A DNA stretch of 39,555 bases from an uncultured Lachnospiraceae bacterium (GCA_947173945.1 CAMWGV010000025.1:1-39555); one strand, 5' to 3'. Positions 1 through 10,108 are shown, counted from the first letter of the stretch. Numbers and translations are program-made. The notes: generated by a model not told the origin, from the letters alone.

Positions 1-3000
1 CTGTAATATCATCATTATACTTATCAATAACTAAATTACAATACCCCTTTGCCCCTTCATCTTCGTTAAATAAAAGTGACACCCAAGAGTAGTCTTTAAT
101 CCCAAAGAAATTCTGCAAATCTTTAGGGACAATATTTAACAAATAATTACGCAAATTTTCTGGATGCATATTTAAAAATTCATGTAATCTTTTAAAGCCA
201 TCACATTCAATAAATTCTCCAATCGTTTCTTTGTATAATTCTTGATAAATTTTCCAGAAGAATGAAAACGCTGATGCAAAAATATGTCTTAACACGATCT
301 TGTCATTACTCACATTAAAGAATGGAGGATTGATACTTCCCTTAATCATGGAAACCGGATTTTTATAATAATTCAGATCGTGGGAACTATTAGGACAAAA
401 TGTAATGGCATATGCAGCCGATTTCAAACTTCGACCTGCTCGACCCGCTCTTTGTGCATAGTTTGCAGGAGATGGCGGCATATTACGCATAAATACTGTC
501 TCTAAAGAACCAACATCCACCCCCATTTCAAATGTGGTTGAACAACTAAGGACATTTATCTTTTTATCTTTAAACTCTTTCTGATATTCATATGCTCTGT
601 CACTTGATAGTTGTGCAGTATGTTCATGCACAGACATCGGTGAGATATCAAGATTTGTAAACAAATTATAGTAATGATTATCCTTAAGAACAGATATATA
701 GTCGTATTCTTCAAGATGACCATTACACTTTGGATTATCGCATACCTCCCTAACACTATATGGTGTTATATTCTTACATTCGGGACAAATAAATAATTTT
801 TTTACAGTTTTAGCCTTAATCTTTTTGCTATTTAATACATATGCTTTTCTTTTACCAAACGACTGCAATAATACATATTCCTTATTTACCATATATCTCC
901 AAACATTTGCTAATAGCTTTCTGGCTGTTTCTTCATCTCCCCCCAACACTTTAGTAACATATTTTAAACGCTTATTGGTTTTACCTTGTTCTGGACACCA
1001 GCCCTCAATATATGATAAGCTAGAAGATATCTGATCATATCCTTTTTGAAATCCTGTTACTGTAAATTTCCCAACATCCGCTTTAGTCAATGTTGTTTCT
1101 ATACTTAATGCAGCATCTTTCATCATTGATTTGGTTAAATTCTTAAATAATATGATGGTTTCCTCTGCAGACAATCCAAGATTTTTTGGTGCCGGAACGC
1201 TAAAATCTACATCAAACATCATAATGCCTGTCTTCATTAATGAATTTCTAGCTTTAAAATTAGAAATCTCTTTTAATGTATGAATCCATGCTTCTTTAAT
1301 AACTGTATCTTCACTCTCTTTGGGGAAAAGCAGATACTTCTGAAATTTTGCTTCTAATAATGATATAAAATAACTTAAACTGATTCCATTATCCACTTGT
1401 TCCTTATTCTCATCTACAATTTCTTTAATAATACGTTTTATAAGACTGTCTTGATATGTACTCTGCAAATATGTTGCAAAAAAAGCTGCTGTTTGTCTAT
1501 TATCGGAAAATGCTAAAAACTGCTTTACCAGACTATCTTTGTGATCAACAATCTGTTCTCCGTCATCTCCAAAAAAATCGTCCTCAATAGTTGTAACTTC
1601 TATGTGATGTTCTTCTCCTGGTAATTCATTATATAACGCTGTTGCAATAACAGCTGTTGCCGCTTCAGTACCCAAAAAATAAGGACGCAAAATACTTCTT
1701 TGACCATTAACACTATGACAGCATGGACAACTATGGAGCTTTTCTCCTCTTTTCTTGATTTTTATCAATTTGTTAATATATTTTGTGCCATGACCACACT
1801 GCAAGCCATTAACAGAAGTTGCACGTTTTATTGCACCACATTTTGAACAAATCTGATATGAATTTTCATCACTATCATCATCTTCATCAAAATCACCGCT
1901 CAACAAATATACCTCTGGATTATAATCATCATTGAATTTTGATTTTTGTACCAGATACCCCTCTATTTCTTCTCCAGTAATATAAAGTGCATTACAGTTA
2001 TTGCAGAAAGAAATCTCGAACACCTTATACCCAATATCTGATTCATCATACGGTTTTTCCTTATATGTCTCCATACGATTCACAAACAATTTATATGATG
2101 GATTAAGGGTAACATATACACCTTCTATTCCTCGTAAGAACATATGGTATTTTGCTTCAAACAACCTCTCATTGTATTTCAAGGCATTAGATGCTACAGC
2201 AATAAAATCCGTTAAATCATCTACTGTAATTTGCAATTCAAATGCCACCTCAGTTACTGTTTTTATCTGATTAAATAATGCTCTACGAACGTCAAAATAA
2301 AAACTATCATGGAGAATTATATCAAACAATATTTCCGACAACTCTTTATTATTTTCAATTTCCACCCCATATTTCTTGATGGTTTCCACTATTTTGGAAT
2401 CCATATAATGATCCCGGATCATGGTAGCCAGTTCTTTATATAACCCAAAGTTTATTTTCGTTACATCATGTTCAGGCTTAGCCTCAACTGTATGAGAACG
2501 CACTATGCCTGAACTTTCAAATTTTGCCGTACATAACGCTTCTCCAAAATGTATTATTTCATTATTTAATTTTTCATCACCTAGAGTCGCGCTAGTAAGA
2601 ATAAATTTAATATCATCTCTTCTAAGCATAGCTTTAACTCGCTTAACAAGAGATGCAACTTCTATTCCCTTTGAACCACTGTACGAATGAGCTTCATCAA
2701 AAACTATGTATTGCCATTTTCTAGAATTTTCTTCACTAAAAATAATATTGTCTCCTGGACGAAGCAACATATACTCTAACATGGCATAGTTTGTAATTAA
2801 AATATTAGGTGGTGTTGCCCGCATTTGTTCTCTACTTATAAGCTCATTTTCACAGAGCGGATTGACTGAAATATCTTCTACTTCTTCATATTTTGCTTTT
2901 GCCTCTCTAAACGTCTCTTTGGTTTCTCCTGTAAACCGGCCAAAAGTAATCTTTGGTTCACCTTCCATACCTGCCAATAGTTCTCTCAACCTACGAATCT

Positions 3001-3463
3001 GATCATTAACCAACGCATTCATAGGGTATATTATTAATGTTCTTACTCCTGGACCAAGAGTTCCTGCCTCTTTTTCTTTCAGCAACTGATTAATAACTGG
3101 AATCAAGAAAGATTCCGTTTTACCAGAACCAGTACCAGTTGTAACAATCAAATTCTTTCCCTCAATAGATTTCCTAACTGCTTCTTCTTGATGCCGATAT
3201 AAACTGCGCTCAGGATGAAATCCTTGAATATTTAGTATGTCTTTTGAAAGCAATCCCTCATCAACCAACTCTTTCAAAGACCTTCCTTTTTCGTAAGGGT
3301 CTGACATACTTAAATATGGTCCTTCGGCTATAGCGCCTTCCTTTTCCAACGCTTCTTTTAACTGAGCATTATACTTTTCATTATTTGTACTGAATGTTGT
3401 CAACATATATCTTCTATAAAAATCTACTATTTTTTTAGAACTCTCTGACGGTCTAAACAACAT
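1..3463 (-). CDS. Large DEAD/DEAH helicase with cysteine clusters, DruE-like (C-terminus outside window)
   Basis: Open from an ATG at 3463 to the left edge, so about 1154 N-terminal residues are visible. It shows a full superfamily 2 helicase set: a Q-motif-like YRHQ near residue 89, Walker A TGTGSGKTE near 109-117, a YPMNALVNDQ Ia-like motif, a DEAH box (FDEAHSYSG), LTSAT, and late motifs FEMGVDVGS and QRAGRAGR. Between the helicase lobes are CxxC pairs (FCNNC, CSKC, CPCC, later CPEC) that look like zinc ribbons, as in DUF1998-type defence helicases such as DruE and DrmB-associated enzymes. The start is supported by an AAGGAGGA site. The gene overlaps the stop of the upstream 948-residue gene by one base (TAATG), so the two are translationally coupled. 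Family knowledge suggests ATP-driven translocation on DNA in anti-phage defence. The exact subfamily (DruE versus other) is inferred, and the C-terminal domain cannot be seen. Confidence 0.88.
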   Translation of the reverse strand, partial: MLFRPSESSKKIVDFYRRYMLTTFSTNNEKYNAQLKEALEKEGAIAEGPYLSMSDPYEKGRSLKELVDEGLLSKDILNIQGFHPERSLYRHQEEAVRKSIEGKNLIVTTGTGSGKTESFLIPVINQLLKEKEAGTLGPGVRTLIIYPMNALVNDQIRRLRELLAGMEGEPKITFGRFTGETKETFREAKAKYEEVEDISVNPLCENELISREQMRATPPNILITNYAMLEYMLLRPGDNIIFSEENSRKWQYIVFDEAHSYSGSKGIEVASLVKRVKAMLRRDDIKFILTSATLGDEKLNNEIIHFGEALCTAKFESSGIVRSHTVEAKPEHDVTKINFGLYKELATMIRDHYMDSKIVETIKKYGVEIENNKELSEILFDIILHDSFYFDVRRALFNQIKTVTEVAFELQITVDDLTDFIAVASNALKYNERLFEAKYHMFLRGIEGVYVTLNPSYKLFVNRMETYKEKPYDESDIGYKVFEISFCNNCNALYITGEEIEGYLVQKSKFNDDYNPEVYLLSGDFDEDDDSDENSYQICSKCGAIKRATSVNGLQCGHGTKYINKLIKIKKRGEKLHSCPCCHSVNGQRSILRPYFLGTEAATAVIATALYNELPGEEHHIEVTTIEDDFFGDDGEQIVDHKDSLVKQFLAFSDNRQTAAFFATYLQSTYQDSLIKRIIKEIVDENKEQVDNGISLSYFISLLEAKFQKYLLFPKESEDTVIKEAWIHTLKEISNFKARNSLMKTGIMMFDVDFSVPAPKNLGLSAEETIILFKNLTKSMMKDAALSIETTLTKADVGKFTVTGFQKGYDQISSSLSYIEGWCPEQGKTNKRLKYVTKVLGGDEETARKLLANVWRYMVNKEYVLLQSFGKRKAYVLNSKKIKAKTVKKLFICPECKNITPYSVREVCDNPKCNGHLEEYDYISVLKDNHYYNLFTNLDISPMSVHEHTAQLSSDRAYEYQKEFKDKKINVLSCSTTFEMGVDVGSLETVFMRNMPPSPANYAQRAGRAGRSLKSAAYAITFCPNSSHDLNYYKNPVSMIKGSINPPFFNVSNDKIVLRHIFASAFSFFWKIYQELYKETIGEFIECDGFKRLHEFLNMHPENLRNYLLNIVPKDLQNFFGIKDYSWVSLLFNEDEGAKGYCNLVIDKYNDDIT

Positions 3464-6309
3464 TACCTTGTCCTCCTTAGTCTTTTTCTATCAAATATAA
3501 ATTCTGTTATCTCTGAATCCAATAAAATAAATCGGGAGACATCTTGTATCGTATCTAATAATGGATCATTGCAACTAATAATCATATCTCTTTCTACATC
3601 ATAATACGGATCCATCCATATTTCTTCGTTGTATGAAAATAACTGCATAGTAGCCTTAATTTCTTCTTCTATTTGATACAACTCTATACGTATTCTGCCA
3701 AATTTCTTCAAAGTATCTTTTTTCCCAGAATTCATATGACCTAAATATGTATTTTCAGCCTCCTTTTCTGTAAGATATATGCGATATTCATATTCTAATG
3801 GGAGCACCTCTTCATCGCATACAAGCATTTTTACTATTAGCATACAATTAGTAATATTATTTATATCAATAGCGCCAACACCCTTCTTAATTTTTAATGG
3901 AGTTTCTATTACATCAAAACAAAACTCATCAGATTCTTCCATTGACGGATACAAATCATAATATCCCTCTTTGGTTAATTCAGGAAATAAATTTTTTCCT
4001 TCATAACATTCTCTATGATTAATCAAAATATTATCTGTTTGATAATCCTTTACTGTCAGATAAGGTATCGCCTTTCCCTTTAAATTAACAGTTGTATACA
4101 CTCCTTCTTTTTCTGAATATTCCAGTTCAAAAAACGGTTCTACTAACAAATTTCTTAAAATTCGCGGTAATGGAACTTTTCTTTTTTTATTATCAACATA
4201 ACATATAACTATCTCCTGATCTTTCTTCTTATATTCGTCTCTAATATTTCTAATAAATTCGGAAATATTTATTCTAAATAAGCCGGGCTCCAATTCCTCT
4301 CCATCTAAAATATGTTCTTCCTTTCTCCTCAAATAAGCCCCTGCCGAAACTGCCCCTGGAATCTTTATATAAAGAATTTCGTTTAAATCTCCATACCATA
4401 AATACTCCGGTTTATCAATTCTCATTTCTGGTAGTGAAAATCCATACATAAATACTTTTAATGGCATGCTTAATGTAAACACTTCATCCATATAAAAATC
4501 AAATTTTATCTCCTCCATTTCCGATGATAATGGAATAGTATAAGTTGTACTAAAATTTTCCACAGCATCTAATTGTATCCAATTTTTCGGAATATTCATG
4601 AGTACTGTATTATAATGAACAATTGTAAAATCCGCATATTCATCATACATAAATCTGGCCTTGTTAAACTTGCAACTAAACTTTTTTAATGCCAAGTATT
4701 CGCAAAGAAGTTTGTTTTGTTCACCAGGAATATCCAGTTCTATGGTAAAGAATCCTTGAGCATGCCCCAATACATCTTCTAATGCCATAGTTACAGCAAC
4801 CTTAGTCTTATCTTCTGGCCAAACGCAATAAGTTTTCTCATGTATATCCAATAACATATATAATCTTCCATTTACTTTCAAAGAAGTTCCACCCATTTTC
4901 ACTTCTGGAACCACAAAAGAAATTGTCGGATGGAAAGGTGATGCTAAAACCTTCTTATCTCCTCTTGTAATAGTATACTTTTCTATAACAGAATCAAATA
5001 TTGGTTCAACAGAAAATTCACCAAGTATAGATAAGGGATGTTTATCAACGTAGCAAACACTCTCTTCTCCAATTATTACAGAATAATAATCCCAAAATTT
5101 ACAACCGTCATACAAATCAATTATGTCATTCTCATTATCCCAATTGACATTTGCTGTTTTTTTTGTGAGTAAATAGTTATGACCTTTTGTAAATTTTCCA
5201 ATATTATTCCATTTTCTATCAAATATGCGATATGAGCTTTCTGAAATTTTATAATTCTTTTTGACTATAGATTTTATACAAATATCAATTCTCGTAAAAA
5301 TATCTGGTATCTGAATCATTATTTGATCTGAGATGAATATACCAAAAGATGTATACAACTCTAATCTCCTAGTTTCCATACAGCCATTTATGGTAATTTC
5401 CACAACTGCATTTCCATCACAATCATCACTTCGAAACTTTTGGGCCGGTATTATTAAAAAAGCCTTTTCGCTCCCATCATCCACATGAATATATGGCTTA
5501 TGACTTATAGTCGTTCTCTCAATTATTACATTTCCTCTAACCTCATTTTTTTCATTTTCACGTTTTTTCAGCCAATTCACAAATGCTTTTTCATACCTAT
5601 TTGTTACAATCTCTGGAATTTCTCCTTCATAAAAATATCTATCAATCATCTCCAAAATAGGGTAAAACATTTTTTGCAGATTTTCTGATGTACATTGAGC
5701 AAATATAGCTCGTGTAGATTTTAATAATTTATATGTTTTTGCAGCCCTAACTCCACTTTCTCCCGATATAATAGCATCATTATTGTTTTTAAGTGTTTCT
5801 GCCATAAAACTTGATAAGTCTTCCAAATCTTCGGAAATATCGTCCTGTAATTGTCTAAATAAATTATTTTCATAATATGCATACGAAAAGTCTAAAAAGC
5901 CATGCATATAAGAATCTGTAACAAAAGCATGTGCCTTAACATTTTCTACATACATAGCTGTATTACCATCCTCCCTACTCAACTCAAAAAGACGGTATTC
6001 CCTTATGGTTTTCAAAAAAATTCGTCCTATATAATTTTGTTTTGCAACAGAAATATCTGTTCCAATCTGTTCATTAAATACTTTCCAATACTTTCCGTTC
6101 CTAAAATGACGTATTGCAACTTGAACCATCGTCAGTGATAAAATGATATCAGGTCTTGGCAAACTCTGCACAAATAAATGATTAATCTTCCAATTCGCAT
6201 TTTCAAGAAGTTCTCGATACATATCTTCAGACACCTGAATTTGACCAAGCAATATTAAACTATTATCTCTAATTGTTGATTCTATCTCAGATACATTAAT
6301 AAACTTCAT
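3463..6309 (-). CDS. 948-aa protein of unknown fold, partner of the helicase (DruH-like candidate)
   Basis: The start ATG at 6309 has an AGAAGGAA site. I recognise no catalytic motif. Residues 1-250 are mostly helical (for example RPDIILSLTMVQVAIRHF, then a GRIFLKTIREYRLFEL stretch and an AHAFV...MHGFLDFSYAYY patch). From about residue 260 on, short alternating hydrophobic strands dominate, as in tandem Ig-like or beta-sandwich domains. No signal peptide or membrane segment is present. It is coupled to the helicase by a TAATG overlap, so the two products probably act together. The arrangement of a large unknown protein followed by a giant helicase is that of Druantia type III (druH-druE), which is why DruH is proposed; I could not align it to DruH, so this rests on context plus a helical N-terminal resemblance. 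Alternative: the partner of another helicase-based defence system. Confidence 0.8.
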   Translation of the reverse strand: MKFINVSEIESTIRDNSLILLGQIQVSEDMYRELLENANWKINHLFVQSLPRPDIILSLTMVQVAIRHFRNGKYWKVFNEQIGTDISVAKQNYIGRIFLKTIREYRLFELSREDGNTAMYVENVKAHAFVTDSYMHGFLDFSYAYYENNLFRQLQDDISEDLEDLSSFMAETLKNNNDAIISGESGVRAAKTYKLLKSTRAIFAQCTSENLQKMFYPILEMIDRYFYEGEIPEIVTNRYEKAFVNWLKKRENEKNEVRGNVIIERTTISHKPYIHVDDGSEKAFLIIPAQKFRSDDCDGNAVVEITINGCMETRRLELYTSFGIFISDQIMIQIPDIFTRIDICIKSIVKKNYKISESSYRIFDRKWNNIGKFTKGHNYLLTKKTANVNWDNENDIIDLYDGCKFWDYYSVIIGEESVCYVDKHPLSILGEFSVEPIFDSVIEKYTITRGDKKVLASPFHPTISFVVPEVKMGGTSLKVNGRLYMLLDIHEKTYCVWPEDKTKVAVTMALEDVLGHAQGFFTIELDIPGEQNKLLCEYLALKKFSCKFNKARFMYDEYADFTIVHYNTVLMNIPKNWIQLDAVENFSTTYTIPLSSEMEEIKFDFYMDEVFTLSMPLKVFMYGFSLPEMRIDKPEYLWYGDLNEILYIKIPGAVSAGAYLRRKEEHILDGEELEPGLFRINISEFIRNIRDEYKKKDQEIVICYVDNKKRKVPLPRILRNLLVEPFFELEYSEKEGVYTTVNLKGKAIPYLTVKDYQTDNILINHRECYEGKNLFPELTKEGYYDLYPSMEESDEFCFDVIETPLKIKKGVGAIDINNITNCMLIVKMLVCDEEVLPLEYEYRIYLTEKEAENTYLGHMNSGKKDTLKKFGRIRIELYQIEEEIKATMQLFSYNEEIWMDPYYDVERDMIISCNDPLLDTIQDVSRFILLDSEITEFIFDRKRLRRTR

Positions 6310-6466
6310 AAAGCTATTTTCCTTCTCGTATATCGTTCTTTTATCTTCTTAAGCAATTTTACCTTTTCAATAATATTATTTTATTAGTAGTGACCGAATA
6401 CTGGATACTATGTTTTTGGGGTAATAAATAACTAAAAATATTTCCAAATAATATCTCGTATACACT

Positions 6467-6646
6467 CTAATACTTAAGATTTTCTATTTCCACAATATCA
6501 TCCAAACCACAATTTAATGCTATGCAAATACGAACTAATACATCTAATGATACATTTTCGTTATTTGCCATCTTTGTAAACGTACTCGCTGCTATCTTAG
6601 TTTCTCTTCGCAAATTCTATTTTTATTTTCCTTGTAAATAATACAT
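6467..6646 (-). pseudogene. Decayed XRE/Cro-type repressor fragment
   Basis: In one minus-strand frame ending at the stop at 6467-6469, about 49 codons read as the C-terminal two thirds of a small Cro/C1-type HTH protein: LRRETKIAASTFTKMANNE, then VSLDVLVRICIALNCGLDD. This matches the usual layout of the ~68-residue Firmicutes regulators (R/K-rich helix 2, recognition helix, then 'LDVLxxICxALNCxxxDI'). The N-terminal part is broken by two in-frame stops (6617-6619 and just beyond). An ATG follows the Argonaute stop directly, so the gene once started there. It sits in the 337-base gap between the Argonaute and the 948-aa/helicase pair and may once have controlled one of them. Confidence 0.6.
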
Positions 6647-9600
6647 CTAGATAAAATATCTATAATCATAAATTATCCCTTCATATTGTGATAACAGCCA
6701 TCCAATTCGTGCAATTTCATTTGAAGACTCAATCGTGCAAGGTAATTTGGAATACAAGCCGAAACTATTCCAATTCATTTTTGACAATCCCAAAATCTCC
6801 ATTGCAATTTGTTTCATTGTCCCATTACCATAATGTTTCACAATTTTAAGTGGCAAAGGAATTGTTTTCCCACCTTGAATATATTTATAATTCGGATTTC
6901 TAACAGATGGTGCTATTCCATGTGTAAATAAAAACATTGTGTTCAAATTCAATGGAAAACACAACCCTCTCCGAACGGGAAAACCATCGATTTCCGACAT
7001 ATATTTATTATACTCAAAGCATCTTAACTCATCTGCATAAGTTATTTCTAACAACTCAACATCCTGTATCCCTGCACTTATAAGACTTTCTGTGATACCC
7101 TTTATTTCTTCTTCTTTAAATGGTGTCCTTTTATGTACAACAACTCTTTTGGGTAATTCAGCAAACGATTTATAAAATAGTTCCTTAATATTTAAACCAA
7201 TTCTAAATGCTTCATTTTCCGAAAGGAACGGATTTTTCTTTCTATCAAAAGTTACTTCACTAATTTTAGAAAGCTTATATTTCATTGCTTGTCCATCAGA
7301 AGAATATATATGACTACATCCCACAACAATATTTTCTCCACCCAAAGAATTATTAACACTATATCCTATTCCTGCAAAGGCGGTATCTTGCTGCACCCCT
7401 GATATAGTCCAAGGAATTCTGCCAGACTTTACATATATTGCTAATGAAACAGCCCACATAATTTGGCATCGCATATTACTCTCAATTGTCTTCTCACGTA
7501 TAAATTGTGTTGCTATACTTTTTTGTGCAGCATACGCTTTAACAAAATCATGTAAGTCATACTTTTCATTATCTTCAGAGTATTCTGTTAAAAATTCATA
7601 TTCTTTAGGTATATATATAATTGTCACGTCAGTGGCATTAGAATTTACTTGATCTAATTTTTGAGTTAATATATTTCCTAACTCTATTGTATCCTTTTTG
7701 ATATTCATAGTATTTTTCGGTAAATAACTTACCCACTTGTTTTCATCAGGTGTGGGAATATTTAATCCCGTTTTAAATGCTTGATGAAAACCCGGGAAAG
7801 GAATAACAAAATCAATATTATAACTTACATTCTGAAAATAATTCAACTGATTTAAAAATTCAGACAATTGTTTTTCATAGCCATTAGGACATATAATGCC
7901 CAATGAAATAGATGTCCTAAGTACCCTCTCATTCAACAAATAATCATAAGGTGCATTCTTTACTAAACCCCGCATAGGATGAAAATCCGTTATCATGCAA
8001 TTTTTCTGAGCATTATAAAATTTTAATTCTGAATCCCGACATTCAACGCCCTTAAAAATAATCCTTTTTTTGATTTCAGTCGATAACTGAATTTGCGTAT
8101 GAACCCCAGTATTTATTCCAATAATAGCAGTATTTCTTATTATTTGAAATACAAAATCCGTTTCACTACCTAATGGATAAGAAAACTGTATACCAGCCTT
8201 TCCAAATAATTTATCTGCCCATTCCTTAATATAAGCATGTATGTTGTAATTAGGTTTTCCTAAATTAATTGATTGACTAAAATCATCAGCAAATTGCTTC
8301 ATTTCATCATGCGTTATTTTTATGTCTTTATCCAAAACAAATGTAGGTTCTAACGTAATATAACTATATTTACTATCAAACAGCAATGAAACTTTAATAC
8401 CCCTATAGGCTATCACTAATTTATCACTAATCCATTTCTTTATCGGCTTACTTACATCCCATATTTTATTTTTAGAATACATAAGTGAATACTGTTTCCC
8501 TAATAAACAAGTAATAGTCTTTATCAATAATTCCTTAAATTGGCTCCTAAATATTAGTGCTTCCCTCGTAAATGGAGTCAATATCATTCCACTTTTTATC
8601 TTGTCGCCACAAATATTCTGAATATTTTCCCTTTCACCCCACACATATAATAGATTTTTATATGGTACAGCCATAATATCATTTTCGTAAAGCATTTTAC
8701 AGTATTCCCACGGTTTTTCACTATCTCCATATAAAATTTCTAATTGATAGCAATTTTTTGCAAATGATATCGGAAAAACATTCGTATCTGCTATTTTATT
8801 TATAATAATATCGCCGGAAACAAATCCATTTGTCGAAATATCAATTTTTGAGCCTAACTTTTGTTTCAACTTTTCAATGTTTTGCATAAAAATCTTATCC
8901 TCACTCATACAATGCCGAGCCAAACTATAGATAGTCTTATCAAATCCATCGGTAGGAACATAATAAGCCACTCGTCCCACTTCATTTACATATTCGATTA
9001 ATTCTTTTACCTCTTCGTTAGGATTATCTCCATATCCACACCAAAACAGTCTTCCAGTTCCTCTACTTTCATATGCATTTCTTAATGCTTTCATCAATGA
9101 CTTGTCACGTCCACTATATCCTACTACCATCAGATCATGATTAACCAATTCATGATTTATCGCTTCAGCAAAGACATCATTTTGAGCATCCAATTCCTCT
9201 GCTGTATTTTTCAATTTTCCATATTTATAATCTCCATGCAAAGCAACACATAATAGTTCACTTTTTACATCATTACGATATATTCGCCCCACTGATTCTA
9301 ATGTAATTTCTATCGGGGTTATATCATACTGATGAGCACACTTTACCATCAAACCATCAAAGTTCGTTGTCCACGCACTCTTAAACAAATTTTTTTCCGC
9401 TAGCATGGATATCAAATGGTATCCTAAACTAGGCTTTTTTCCATCAATCAAATGCTGAAAATATTTTCTGCGATCATCATCTATAGGATATGCCTTCTGG
9501 GCATAAAATGAATATTCTTCATCAGAATTTAAAGCTGGATATATATTTTGATTGTCCAGCCACTTCTGAATTACAAAACGGACACTATCAAGTTTAATAT

Positions 9601-9787
9601 TAGTATAATTATCAACTAGCACTGGATTTTGCGATAAAAAGATTTCTTTTTTCCAATCCCAAATACAATCTGCAGCTGATGGAATACCTGATTCTACAGA
9701 AGCGCCTGCACCCAAGAGAAGCACATGTGGTGTATCAATATTTTGTTTCATAGACCTTAAAAATTGATCAAAAGTTATAATATCCAT
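6647..9787 (-). CDS. Single-chain SIR2-APAZ-PIWI short Argonaute
   Basis: A 1046-residue protein with a GGAGGGGAG site before the ATG. Residues about 20-290 are a SIR2 domain: nucleotide-binding LLLGAGASVESGIP (24-36), WTTNFDG (139-145) with the conserved Asn/Asp, LHGD (183-186) with the catalytic-type His, and MVVGYSGRD (220-228). Residues about 320-600 are the APAZ region, ending with the HPMRGLVKNAPYDYL motif (603-617) typical of the APAZ/MID entry. MID and PIWI follow: KAYAAQKSIATQFIREKT (750-767) and GRIPWTI...TAFAGIGYSV (789-810). The first catalytic Asp of PIWI is Gly (GIG, ~807), so slicing is not expected, as in other short Argonautes. Known SIR2-APAZ/Ago (SPARSA) complexes use guide-directed target recognition to switch on NAD+ depletion and abort infection; here both halves are in one chain. 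A TATAAT hexamer lies about 40-50 bases upstream of the start, but without a clear -35. Confidence 0.9.
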   Translation of the reverse strand: MDIITFDQFLRSMKQNIDTPHVLLLGAGASVESGIPSAADCIWDWKKEIFLSQNPVLVDNYTNIKLDSVRFVIQKWLDNQNIYPALNSDEEYSFYAQKAYPIDDDRRKYFQHLIDGKKPSLGYHLISMLAEKNLFKSAWTTNFDGLMVKCAHQYDITPIEITLESVGRIYRNDVKSELLCVALHGDYKYGKLKNTAEELDAQNDVFAEAINHELVNHDLMVVGYSGRDKSLMKALRNAYESRGTGRLFWCGYGDNPNEEVKELIEYVNEVGRVAYYVPTDGFDKTIYSLARHCMSEDKIFMQNIEKLKQKLGSKIDISTNGFVSGDIIINKIADTNVFPISFAKNCYQLEILYGDSEKPWEYCKMLYENDIMAVPYKNLLYVWGERENIQNICGDKIKSGMILTPFTREALIFRSQFKELLIKTITCLLGKQYSLMYSKNKIWDVSKPIKKWISDKLVIAYRGIKVSLLFDSKYSYITLEPTFVLDKDIKITHDEMKQFADDFSQSINLGKPNYNIHAYIKEWADKLFGKAGIQFSYPLGSETDFVFQIIRNTAIIGINTGVHTQIQLSTEIKKRIIFKGVECRDSELKFYNAQKNCMITDFHPMRGLVKNAPYDYLLNERVLRTSISLGIICPNGYEKQLSEFLNQLNYFQNVSYNIDFVIPFPGFHQAFKTGLNIPTPDENKWVSYLPKNTMNIKKDTIELGNILTQKLDQVNSNATDVTIIYIPKEYEFLTEYSEDNEKYDLHDFVKAYAAQKSIATQFIREKTIESNMRCQIMWAVSLAIYVKSGRIPWTISGVQQDTAFAGIGYSVNNSLGGENIVVGCSHIYSSDGQAMKYKLSKISEVTFDRKKNPFLSENEAFRIGLNIKELFYKSFAELPKRVVVHKRTPFKEEEIKGITESLISAGIQDVELLEITYADELRCFEYNKYMSEIDGFPVRRGLCFPLNLNTMFLFTHGIAPSVRNPNYKYIQGGKTIPLPLKIVKHYGNGTMKQIAMEILGLSKMNWNSFGLYSKLPCTIESSNEIARIGWLLSQYEGIIYDYRYFI

Positions 9788-9946
9788 TTTCTCCCCTCCA
9801 AAAAAATCGACAATATATTATTAATTATAACATATTGCCAATACTATTTCTACTTAAACAGAAACAAAGGTTCGAATATTTTATTTAATATATAACCTAT
9901 TTCTTGTTATTATCAATTTTTTTGTTGTATTTCATATTTTTGAGCA

Positions 9947-9990
9947 TAAAAAAGGTCCACATACTTATCTTTTACATAAGTACATGAACT
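9947..9990 (-). terminator. Factor-independent terminator in repeat copy A
   Basis: Arms at 9954-9967 and 9977-9989 pair over 13 bases with some G-U pairs, with a 9-base loop, and are followed on the minus strand by a run of T (9953-9948). It lies downstream of the 10983-10144 gene and would end that transcript before the Argonaute gene. Confidence 0.75.
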
Positions 9991-10108
9991 CTCTTTTGTC
10001 CTATGTCATAGCTTGCTCTTCATGTGTCATAAATGTGTCATATAATATGTTTCATACGTTCTGTAATCGGTGTATTTTCAGGGATTTGCAAAATACAGGT
10101 AAGTTCCT
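9948..10108 (-). repeat. Dispersed ~150-bp repeat, copy A
   Basis: This shares long identical runs with 12121-12274 and 18382-18527, including the blocks 'atgtcatagcttg', 'tcttcatgtgtcata' and 'gtattttcagggatttg'. Read on the minus strand it begins with a short coding-like remnant (ACCTGTAT...GAAAATACA, readable as IPENT-ITERMKHII in copy B) and ends in a terminator hairpin. No transposase or integrase is attached. It separates the Argonaute from the 279-aa membrane-protein gene. Confidence 0.85.

Noticed and set aside
1-6309. DISARM system
   Set aside because: The helicase has zinc-ribbon cysteines like DrmB-linked proteins, but no methyltransferase, DrmC (phospholipase D-like) or separate DrmA was seen; Druantia-like fits better.
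9948-10108. Insertion sequence or MITE for repeat A/B/C
   Set aside because: No terminal inverted repeats or target duplications could be made out, and no transposase is near; kept as a dispersed repeat only.
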